DNA of 64,000 nt, from the NCBI RefSeq assembly GCF_014270035.1, contig NZ_JACNEP010000007.1:62001-126000 (forward strand), given 5' to 3'. The translations under genes were made by a program, and so were the position numbers. Shown here piece by piece: positions 16,521-22,917 of this stretch (position 1 is its first letter; every line of letters begins with the position of its first letter). The notes below the pieces were generated by a model that was not told the DNA's origin, ran no database searches, and saw only the letters and a program-made list of their open reading frames with translations. Source of the stretch: Neptunicella marina (GTDB taxonomy: Bacteria; Pseudomonadota; Gammaproteobacteria; Enterobacterales; Alteromonadaceae).

Positions 16521-17663
16521 ATGTCTGACAATAATTTATCAAAAAATATATTCCTCCAGAGCAAACGTGCTTCAAAGCTGTTGGATCTCCCTCTAAGCAA
16601 ATCTAAAGACCTCATTGCCAAAGCAATTTATCAGTCTCACGACTGGGAGGACTTAAATAAAAAGTTAAAAAGCAACAGTCTTAAGTCAACAGTATTCCCC
16701 TTTGCAAAGATCCATCCAAACTCAGATAAAAAACTGATTTGCTTTCTTGAGAACAATATCGGAAATCTGTTGGAGCGGTTTTCTAAGTTCTTGTTGACGC
16801 CGGTAAGTCCTCTTCCTCTGTTAGATCTAATTTGGAAAATTTTTGGTTTTTCGAAACGAGGCAACCTGTCCCAGTGCGAACCACATATAGTACTAAATAA
16901 ATGGCGACAGGTTGCCGACATTTGTGACCAGCATGATACTGTGATCTACAGCACTTGTAAGATCAATAACGTGACCTACAAGGTCGTACTTGCCAGAGCG
17001 GTTTCAGCTTGTTCATTTGCAAACAACACAGTGAATGAAGTACGAGAGTTGAAGGAAGAGTTCTCTAAAGCAAAATTAGCGCCGCTAATGTGGGCGGGAT
17101 TTGATAATTGGCAACATGCTGTAGATGTCTATTTTAAATCCGTTGATTCATCACCTGACGCTTTCCAAGCAGCATTTAAGCCGGTTTTTAGCCAGAGGAA
17201 CCGAATTCAGAAGAAGTTTGAAGATCAGTTCAGCGCGTGTTTGGAAATTGTTCTTGATGAAAATCTGATGTCGCCGCTTGAGCTAATAGAAGCCAACGAA
17301 TGTATGTATTACGCCATTGGATACCCAATAAACGATAGCACTGAAAAGGTTCCGGCTGGTGAGCTTTATTTAACCGACGACCATATCATAAACGGAAAAT
17401 GTGTCATTGGATTGGCAGACAACATCTTGTGTATTGAACTTATTGAACTCAACGAGCGCTTCGAGAGGGTTGACACTCAAGATGAATATTACTCTTCACT
17501 GTCAGACGCCATGAGAGAATTTGAAGATTCAATCTATAGCCCAATAATCATTGCCGGAAAGCATTTTGAGGCCTATATACGGCCTTGCACAGCGATAGAG
17601 TATGATAACTACTTCAGATACCCATTGTTTCGTAGTTCTGAGAAGGATGCTGTTTCAGGCTAA
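16521..17663 (+). CDS. Uncharacterised 380-aa protein with mobile-element-type N-terminal helical domain
   Basis: Starts at ATG 16521; a GTG 42 bases upstream is in frame but gives a low-complexity lead. The N-terminal 50 residues match the module of the preceding protein and include Lys-Arg-Ala-Ser-Lys-Leu-Leu-Asp-Leu and Ser-His-Asp-Trp-Glu-Asp-Leu. The rest shows alternating helices and strands and no recognised motif, signal peptide or membrane segment. It is followed, 121 bp on, by the operon of the QueC-like gene, so it could be a neighbour component, but this is not shown. Confidence 0.6.
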   Translation: MSDNNLSKNIFLQSKRASKLLDLPLSKSKDLIAKAIYQSHDWEDLNKKLKSNSLKSTVFPFAKIHPNSDKKLICFLENNIGNLLERFSKFLLTPVSPLPLLDLIWKIFGFSKRGNLSQCEPHIVLNKWRQVADICDQHDTVIYSTCKINNVTYKVVLARAVSACSFANNTVNEVRELKEEFSKAKLAPLMWAGFDNWQHAVDVYFKSVDSSPDAFQAAFKPVFSQRNRIQKKFEDQFSACLEIVLDENLMSPLELIEANECMYYAIGYPINDSTEKVPAGELYLTDDHIINGKCVIGLADNILCIELIELNERFERVDTQDEYYSSLSDAMREFEDSIYSPIIIAGKHFEAYIRPCTAIEYDNYFRYPLFRSSEKDAVSG

Positions 17664-17784
17664 CGATTAACACCTCTTCAAGATAACACTTCTCCCAGAT
17701 TTATCGGGTAAGAATATTTGACAAAAATCAGCTAGATGCGTTCAATGGGGTGTGGGTATTTAAATATAATAAAAGGGAGTGATT

Positions 17785-18120
17785 ATGTCTGGAGATAGCG
17801 GTAGATATACTCCGCCAAGCAATGGTGGTGGTGTGGTAAATGATGATGTTTGCAGTAAATTGAGATTTGAAACACAAGTATCCAATGTAGATCCAGATGT
17901 TTTGGAAGACATTGACGTAGACTTTGTTGTTGATATCGGTCTTATCCAAGAAAACGGTGTAGAGACTGTGGCAGTTTTCTACGGAGAGAGGATTTTAGGC
18001 GGAATCGGTAGGGAAGGTGCTCGTCTCAAGGCTTGCTTAGAAAAAGGGTTTTCTTTTGTCGGCTTAGTTCGGTCTATCGAGTTCGGTGTTGTTCGTATTT
18101 TTGTTCAACCAAATGAATAA
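17785..18120 (+). CDS. Small acidic protein, first gene of the QueC-like operon
   Basis: A 111-aa protein from ATG 17785 with a good AAGGGAG site and a TATAAT box at 17765-17770. The N-terminus (Met-Ser-Gly-Asp-Ser-Gly-Arg-Tyr-Thr-Pro-Pro, then Asn-Gly-Gly-Gly) looks flexible; from about residue 25 there is a folded, Val/Ile-rich beta domain ending in Arg-Ile-Phe-Val. No family recognised. The kinase/transferase fusion starts 8 bases later, so the two are probably made together. A flexible Gly-rich N-terminus next to a QueC-like enzyme makes it a possible modification substrate or sensor; this is inference only. Confidence 0.65.
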   Translation: MSGDSGRYTPPSNGGGVVNDDVCSKLRFETQVSNVDPDVLEDIDVDFVVDIGLIQENGVETVAVFYGERILGGIGREGARLKACLEKGFSFVGLVRSIEFGVVRIFVQPNE

Positions 18121-18128
18121 GGACGCTC

Positions 18129-19364
18129 ATGAATATCACAGTCATGGGCGGTGTATATCGTGAGTACTGTGCGTGGCCGAAGCAAGTAAGTTTACTCGGT
18201 TCCGCTGGTCGTGCTGCACTTTGTATCGTCCAATTATCAAAGCAAACTTCAGTAGAATTGATATCATCATTTGCTCAGAGCGATGAAAGTAGAATTGCGG
18301 AGTCTTTCGCATTTACTGGTTGTAAGGTAACTAACCATCCGGCAGAACATACCACTGAGTTTCTGTACGACCATCCGCTGGCGACACCGATTATTTACCC
18401 CAATGCTGCGCATTTCACGGAACTCCCACTGTTCGAAGTAGACAGCCCAAATATTGAGCATGCACTACTCTTTGGTATGTATGAAAAAACACCTGTTTTG
18501 TCGGCGAAAAATGTTATTTATGACCCACAGAATACGCATTGCCCTCATCTGTATACCGAAAAAGGTGCGAAAGCTGAGAACCTAATATACGTACTCAATC
18601 GCCGAGAACTCACTCTCTTGTTCAAGCGGCATAATGCAGAAGGTGAAGAAAGCATTGAGGAGATGGTTAATTGGCTATCAAACTATGAGGCAACCCGCGC
18701 TGTTATTGTAAAATGTGGTCCCAAAGGGGCCTTTGTTTACTGTGATCATGAACACTCAGAATGGGTGCCTGCTTACCAAACCCATAAAGTCAGCCCTATC
18801 GGCTCAGGGGATTCGTTTGTAGCTGCGTTCACCCACTACCACTATGCACGTGGACTAGATGTTATTGAATCAACCAAAATGGCGAGTGCTGCCACAGCTT
18901 TTTACGTAGAAAAAGGCACAATGACAGCAGACAGCAACATAGCCAGCTTTGTCGATACTCTTTTACCACATCAATTCGATGGCGAAATTAAACGGAAGAA
19001 AGTTTACTTAGCGGGGCCGTTTTTCAACATGGGGCAAATGTGGTTAATCAACCAGTGTAAAGCCTGCCTAGAAGCGGCTGGAATGGACGTCTTCAGCCCA
19101 TATCATGAGCTAGGCATAGGTCCTGCTGAAGAAGTTGCACCAGAGGACGTTAAAGCAATCGAAGAGTGTGATGTGCTGTACGCATTGTTTGATGACCACG
19201 ATCCCGGCACATTGTTCGAAATAGGCTATGCGATAAAAGCCAATAAGCCAGTCGTTATTTACAGTGAAAAAAGCTCTGATGAACACCTCAAAATGTACGA
19301 AGGCACCGGCTGTTTGATTGAGAGAGATTTCGCAACGTCTATCTACAGAGTTTCATGGATGTGA
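18129..19364 (+). CDS. PfkB-like kinase fused to a nucleoside 2-deoxyribosyltransferase-like domain
   Basis: A 411-aa two-domain protein. Residues about 1-285 follow the PfkB/ribokinase fold, ending in Pro-Ile-Gly-Ser-Gly-Asp-Ser-Phe (residues about 223-230), where the Asp is the usual catalytic base. Residues about 290-411 are of the nucleoside 2-deoxyribosyltransferase type: Val-Tyr-Leu-Ala-Gly-Pro-Phe-Phe, then Asp-Pro-Gly-Thr-Leu-Phe-Glu-Ile-Gly-Tyr-Ala with the nucleophilic Glu. The first domain would phosphorylate a nucleoside or sugar, the second cleave or swap a base-sugar bond. Start ATG 18129 has an AAGGA site. It sits in one operon with a QueC-like enzyme, which suggests handling of an unusual nucleoside. 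Confidence 0.8.
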   Translation: MNITVMGGVYREYCAWPKQVSLLGSAGRAALCIVQLSKQTSVELISSFAQSDESRIAESFAFTGCKVTNHPAEHTTEFLYDHPLATPIIYPNAAHFTELPLFEVDSPNIEHALLFGMYEKTPVLSAKNVIYDPQNTHCPHLYTEKGAKAENLIYVLNRRELTLLFKRHNAEGEESIEEMVNWLSNYEATRAVIVKCGPKGAFVYCDHEHSEWVPAYQTHKVSPIGSGDSFVAAFTHYHYARGLDVIESTKMASAATAFYVEKGTMTADSNIASFVDTLLPHQFDGEIKRKKVYLAGPFFNMGQMWLINQCKACLEAAGMDVFSPYHELGIGPAEEVAPEDVKAIEECDVLYALFDDHDPGTLFEIGYAIKANKPVVIYSEKSSDEHLKMYEGTGCLIERDFATSIYRVSWM

Positions 19365-19961
19365 GTGTTTAAAATGAAAGGAATACTATTATCTGGCGGG
19401 ATGGATTCAACAACATTGGCCTATTTAGAGCAACCCGATATTGCTTTCAACATCAATTACGGACAATTGCCAGCAAAAGCCGAACGAGAAGCGTCACGTA
19501 AAGTCTGCCGCGAACTAAACATACAACTTGTCGAGATTGATATTGATTGCTCATCTTTGGGAAGCGGAGATCTAGCAGGCAAAGGCAAGCTAGATGTTGG
19601 CGCAGAAAGCGATTGGTGGCCATACCGCAACCAGCTTCTGATAACACTTTCTGCAACAAAGGCTCTAACTCTTGGTTGCAAAGAACTCATAATTGGAACA
19701 GTTGCTTCAGACAGCTATCACAAAGACGGATCACCGGAGTTTATAGACAGGATCAATGCTTTGATCTCGTTTCAGGAGGGTGGCTTGATAATCACCGCAC
19801 CCGGTATCAAATACAGTGCGTCAGATTTAATTAAGATTGCCAAACTACCGCCTCATTTGCTCGCCATGACTCACTCATGCCACAAAGCTAATTTGCCCTG
19901 CTTCGAATGCAGGGGTTGTAACAAACATCAAAACACACTTGATGATTTAGGGGTTTTGTAA
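19365..19961 (+). CDS. QueC-like ATP-dependent enzyme (7-cyano-7-deazaguanine synthase family)
   Basis: A 198-aa PP-loop protein: Ser-Gly-Gly-Met-Asp-Ser-Thr (10-16) binds ATP, Trp-Trp-Pro-Tyr-Arg-Asn-Gln-Leu matches the QueC substrate segment, and four cysteines (172, 179, 182, 185) form the QueC zinc site. QueC turns 7-carboxy-7-deazaguanine into preQ0. No other queuosine genes (queD, queE, folE) are present, and the operon context differs from housekeeping queC. I recall reports that QueC-like proteins of type IV CBASS attach a deazaguanine base to a partner protein, a possible role here. The GTG at 19365 directly follows the previous stop; an ATG at 19374 is the alternative start. Confidence 0.8.
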   Translation: MFKMKGILLSGGMDSTTLAYLEQPDIAFNINYGQLPAKAEREASRKVCRELNIQLVEIDIDCSSLGSGDLAGKGKLDVGAESDWWPYRNQLLITLSATKALTLGCKELIIGTVASDSYHKDGSPEFIDRINALISFQEGGLIITAPGIKYSASDLIKIAKLPPHLLAMTHSCHKANLPCFECRGCNKHQNTLDDLGVL

Positions 19962-20648
19962 GTGTATATCGGCGAGCCGTCACTGAAAAAGCATATGCTT
20001 CCCAGTGTACCCTTCAGATTTACTGCAACCGAACCAATCAAACTTGAAGCAGCAAAATATGTCACAAAAAGCTTTTTAGATGTCTTGGAATCTCGCAGAT
20101 CTTCCAGAGAGTTTGCTCCTCTTGATTTGGCGAAACTCGGAGCATTTCTTTATCTGTCGAACAGAATTAAGAGAACGGACTGTAACGAGCTGGGCCAAGA
20201 AATCACTTATACGAATTGTTCATCACCCGGCGCTATGAATGCCCTGCACCTGCTGCTAAGACGGCCCTCTGATCGCAGATGGTACTCCTATGATCCTCTC
20301 AAACATGAACTAGGCTTTCTGGGAGATGACATTGATTGTGATGGCTTTATCGCACATATGTGCCATGAATTAATACCTGCTACAGACACTGCATGGATTA
20401 TTTGGAATGTTGCAGACCTCGAATCATTGAAGTGCAAATACCAGAACCCACAGTCACTGGCATACCGCCACTCAGGTGGAATAAGTGCAACGCATGCGCT
20501 TGTCGCGCAGGCGTTGGGGCTTAGTTACTGTCAGCTTGGAATAATGGGTGAATCTGAAGCCTCGAAGCTATCAGATAAGCGCGAGTTGCTCGGTGTCGGC
20601 CTTGCGTTTCTTGGGGACTCTCCTGATAACAGTACCACTATCGACTAG
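19962..20648 (+). CDS. Nitroreductase/SagB-like flavoprotein
   Basis: A 228-aa protein. Ser-Arg-Arg-Ser-Ser-Arg-Glu-Phe (residues 44-51) is the flavin-binding Ser-X-Arg-X-Phe motif of nitroreductase and SagB-type dehydrogenases; Ser-Pro-Gly-Ala-Met-Asn-Ala-Leu and a Tyr-Asp-Pro-Leu segment follow as in SagB. These enzymes use FMN to oxidise or reduce small molecules or peptide rings. The GTG start immediately follows the stop of the QueC-like gene, implying translational coupling. Its last 78 bases overlap the end of the convergent glycosylase gene. The true substrate is unknown. Confidence 0.7.
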   Translation: MYIGEPSLKKHMLPSVPFRFTATEPIKLEAAKYVTKSFLDVLESRRSSREFAPLDLAKLGAFLYLSNRIKRTDCNELGQEITYTNCSSPGAMNALHLLLRRPSDRRWYSYDPLKHELGFLGDDIDCDGFIAHMCHELIPATDTAWIIWNVADLESLKCKYQNPQSLAYRHSGGISATHALVAQALGLSYCQLGIMGESEASKLSDKRELLGVGLAFLGDSPDNSTTID

Positions 20649-21422
20649 GCCATTCTTAAGCTGCTCTCTGTATTCAAGTAATCTCTTAACAGATGTACTT
20701 TGCTGCATTTCATACCACATGACAGCATCAAGCTCAGAAGTACGAACCTCCATCGCTTGGGCAAGCTCAATAAACCTTTGCTCTAAAGCAAGGTAGTCTT
20801 TCTCGACAGTGAAATTATCATCAAAAAATCCACCGAGCAGTCCTGCGCGATATATATGGATATCCAAGATAGCTACATCATCAGCATCTAACCAATTTCT
20901 AGCTATCCATGAGGCAGTCTTGAGGCCGATACCTTTGATTTCAGTAAGCCAGTTACGCAGCGCCATTCCACTCTCTGTTGGAGGTGTTTCTTCACTCAGT
21001 CTCTTAAGGGCATGGTGTAGGTATGTAGCTTTTTGCTTTGCAAAACGATATTTAATGTCCTTCCCATTTAAATGAATTGGTTGCGATAACCATTCAAGTA
21101 ACTGCTCTTCTGAATGAGCAACGCCAGAAAAGGCACCGTGAGACTTTAACTGTTCGTAAGCGGCAAGCCCAACCGCAGCGGGTATCCCGTGGCCGCCGAG
21201 CAAACATGCACCGACTTCTTCATGGAGTGACCGCCCCAGTTTGTATTGGATATTGGTGTTATCTAATCGTTTCGAGAGTACGGTATATAGCCAGTAGGCA
21301 ACGGTAGGAAACGCTACTATTTTGCCCCATTTCACACCCGGTACGACCTCTGAATGCTCATGAGGAATATCAAAATGGATCAGGCTTTTCCCAACTGTAA
21401 GATATGCGCGTTGATGGTTCAT
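20571..21422 (-). CDS. OGG-fold (HhH-GPD) DNA glycosylase-like protein
   Basis: A 283-aa protein. Residues 158-190 hold a helix-hairpin-helix (Ile-Lys-Gly-Ile-Gly-Leu-Lys-Thr-Ala) with Lys168 and the downstream Ile-Leu-Asp187-Ile-His-Ile. Lys and Asp sit as in bifunctional base-excision glycosylase/lyases. An earlier Cys-Leu-Leu-Gly-Gly-His-Gly-Ile-Pro block is typical of the OGG-like proteins found in some type IV CBASS operons. The start overlaps the stop of the adenine methylase gene (ATGA), so the pair forms one operon convergent with the QueC-like operon. Likely substrate: a modified base in DNA, RNA or a nucleotide; not determinable here. Confidence 0.78.
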   Translation of the reverse strand: MNHQRAYLTVGKSLIHFDIPHEHSEVVPGVKWGKIVAFPTVAYWLYTVLSKRLDNTNIQYKLGRSLHEEVGACLLGGHGIPAAVGLAAYEQLKSHGAFSGVAHSEEQLLEWLSQPIHLNGKDIKYRFAKQKATYLHHALKRLSEETPPTESGMALRNWLTEIKGIGLKTASWIARNWLDADDVAILDIHIYRAGLLGGFFDDNFTVEKDYLALEQRFIELAQAMEVRTSELDAVMWYEMQQSTSVKRLLEYREQLKNGLVDSGTVIRRVPKKRKADTEQLALI

Positions 21423-22093
21423 AAATTTTGTTCACCTTCGTTTAAAGGGAACTCACTGTTCAGCCATTCCATCATCGCAGACCGTTCTATTGGGTTCATT
21501 TGACGAAACTTTTGCTTAAGTCGATCTTGCCTTCTTTTGATCGTCTGCCTTTCGCGAAAGCTATGTCCCATGAACCTTGGATCATGAAGTATTGTCGGTT
21601 TTTCATAGTTAAACCAAGCACATTCTTCACGTATCCCAGCTTGGGTCTGACTACTGAAACTATGGAAGTTCCAACTATTCAAATAGTCTTTATAAAGGTC
21701 ACTTAAATATCCGCTAATCATGACCTTACAATTCTGTTTTGTAAGAAAGTCGAGCAATGCTTCGTGCTGTGAGTCAGAATATTCGAAGCGATAGATCTTT
21801 TTCTTGCGACGCGTTTGGTGCAGATATGGGGGATCGCAATAAACGAGAGTGTTCTCGCATAAACTTTGCCCTTGCAATAATTCCAACGCATCTATGTTAA
21901 AAAAAGCGGCGTAATGTAGATGTTTTACCCCCTCGATGCAAGTTGCATCGAGGTCATTGCCTATGTTGAGCATGGCCGGGCGTTTGTTTCTTAGAACGGC
22001 CCCCGCGCCTAGAAATGGCTCAATATATGTTTTGTGTACCGGCATGAGATTGATTAACTGCTGATACGACTTACCTTTTCCACCCGGATACAT
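21419..22093 (-). CDS. D12-class DNA adenine N6-methyltransferase
   Basis: A 224-aa enzyme of the Dam/D12 family. Tyr-Pro-Gly-Gly-Lys-Gly at the N-terminus and Glu-Pro-Phe-Leu-Gly-Ala-Gly-Ala-Val form the SAM site, and Asp-Pro-Pro-Tyr the catalytic motif. It is shorter than Dam of E. coli (278 aa) and resembles phage and integrative-element enzymes. No restriction endonuclease is adjacent; instead the OGG-fold gene is coupled directly downstream. It could protect the element from host restriction, act as a solitary modification enzyme, or mark DNA for the neighbour system. The start codon has no strong ribosome site. Confidence 0.85.
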   Translation of the reverse strand: MYPGGKGKSYQQLINLMPVHKTYIEPFLGAGAVLRNKRPAMLNIGNDLDATCIEGVKHLHYAAFFNIDALELLQGQSLCENTLVYCDPPYLHQTRRKKKIYRFEYSDSQHEALLDFLTKQNCKVMISGYLSDLYKDYLNSWNFHSFSSQTQAGIREECAWFNYEKPTILHDPRFMGHSFRERQTIKRRQDRLKQKFRQMNPIERSAMMEWLNSEFPLNEGEQNL

Positions 22094-22259
22094 GAACGCT
22101 GATGTTTGCTTTTATTAACTGGTACAAGTTTTAGTATCGTCAAAAGTGACGATGATTGCAAGAAATCAAAGATAGGAAGTGGAATTAAATTCGGAACAAC
22201 TAATGAAAATAAGCATGCAGCTAGTCAATCGGCATGCAGTATGAATTAATTGAAAATAG

Positions 22260-22281
22260 AAGGGCAGAAAATACTGCCCTT
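22260..22281 (-). terminator. Terminator hairpin downstream of the 81-aa gene
   Basis: Perfect 8-bp stem AAGGGCAG/CTGCCCTT with a 6-base loop, five bases beyond the stop codon; on the minus strand it is followed by CTATTTT, a modest T-tract. Confidence 0.65.
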
Positions 22282-22285
22282 ACAG

Positions 22286-22531
22286 TTATCGCGCCTTGTT
22301 GGACTGTGATAAAACAGATGCTGCTAAAGACTTCGTCTCCGCACTATACTTATCACTTTGCAAGACACTCGATGCCTTAGATTCCATTGCCGCTCCAGTT
22401 TGATGTGTAGTCTTGGTTTGGCTCAAAACGGAAGCGGCAAGTGATTTCTGGATCTGAGAAGAACTTTTGTCAGACAGAATGGATGAGGCTTGAGAAGCCA
22501 TTTTTGATGATGATTGTTTACGGTTAGTCAT
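22286..22531 (-). CDS. Small mobile-element protein with an internal duplication (81 aa)
   Basis: Starts at ATG 22531; an upstream TTG is less likely. The protein is Ser/Ala/Lys-rich and hydrophilic. Two tandem copies of a roughly 30-residue unit are visible: Ala-Ser-Ser-Ile-Leu-Ser-Asp ... Lys-Ser-Leu-Ala-Ala-Ser-Val-Leu-Ser-Gln, and later Ala-Ser-Ser-Val-Leu-Gln-Ser ... Lys-Ser-Leu-Ala-Ala-Ser-Val-Leu-Ser-Gln. I do not know a function; short proteins of this style are found on integrative elements. It lies between two hairpins that look like terminators. Confidence 0.6.
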   Translation of the reverse strand: MTNRKQSSSKMASQASSILSDKSSSQIQKSLAASVLSQTKTTHQTGAAMESKASSVLQSDKYSAETKSLAASVLSQSNKAR

Positions 22532-22563
22532 GTTATTAATCTCGAAATAATGCTGATTAAAAT

Positions 22564-22586
22564 GTTGGGTCTCATAGAGACCCAAC
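22564..22586 (-). terminator. Strong hairpin between two small genes
   Basis: Perfect 10-bp stem GTTGGGTCTC/GAGACCCAAC with a 3-base loop. On the minus strand it is followed by ATTTTAAT, so it can terminate transcription of the 49-aa gene upstream of it. Confidence 0.65.
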
Positions 22587-22600
22587 TCTATTACTGATTT

Positions 22601-22750
22601 TTAATCTGTCTCTATAGGCACAAGGATCGGCCAAGCCTTAAGGCCATGATTTCTCGCGTAGAGCATCTGGCCAGACTTAGGATCTTTGCGATAGGGTCTA
22701 AAAATCAGCTTCATTCCTTTCGGAACTTTCAACTTGTTCTTAGAAGCCAT
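22601..22750 (-). CDS. Small basic protein (49 aa) of mobile-element type
   Basis: A 49-codon frame from ATG 22750 with a good AAGGAG site. The peptide is basic with a compact pattern: Val-Pro-Lys-Gly-Met-Lys-Leu-Ile-Phe-Arg-Pro-Tyr, then Asp-Pro-Lys-Ser-Gly, and His-Gly-Leu-Lys-Ala-Trp-Pro-Ile. This looks like a conserved small domain rather than random sequence. It is followed by a terminator hairpin and the 81-aa repeat protein. Function unknown. Confidence 0.6.
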   Translation of the reverse strand: MASKNKLKVPKGMKLIFRPYRKDPKSGQMLYARNHGLKAWPILVPIETD

Positions 22751-22858
22751 TAGCGCACTCCTTATTGTTATCTAGGAGGCGATGGTTGAAAGTTTTCGAG
22801 ATTTCGACTAAATTAGCCGTGCTTTTCAAGGAAACTTCCTGAGTCCACCTCGCTGGGT

Positions 22859-22903
22859 TTTGGGCAACTTTCCGCCCAAACAGTGTTGGCGCACTGTTTG
22901 GGC
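22859..22903. repeat. Three-arm inverted repeat with two mutually exclusive hairpins
   Basis: TTTGGGC (22859-22865), GCCCAAACAGTG (22874-22885) and CACTGTTTGGGC (22892-22903). The middle arm can pair with the right arm (12 bp perfect, 6-base loop) or with the left arm (7 bp, 8-base loop). It begins 15 bases downstream of the antitoxin stop. No T-tract follows on either strand, so it is not an ordinary terminator. Confidence 0.6.
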
Positions 22904-22917
22904 AGCACCATACCCGC

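Noticed and set aside
17718-17770. TTGACA with TATAAT as one promoter of the QueC-like operon
   Set aside because: The two boxes are 41 bp apart, far too much for a sigma-70 promoter; the TATAAT box may pair with TTCAAT at 17741-17746 (18-bp spacer) instead.
17785-22093. Calling the cluster a type IV CBASS system
   Set aside because: QueC-like and OGG-like parts fit, but no CD-NTase, TGT-like protein or recognised effector could be found in the window.
22859-22903. The inverted repeat as a terminator or an integron attC site
   Set aside because: No T-tract follows on either strand, and the GTTRRRY-type core sites and integrase context expected for attC are missing.
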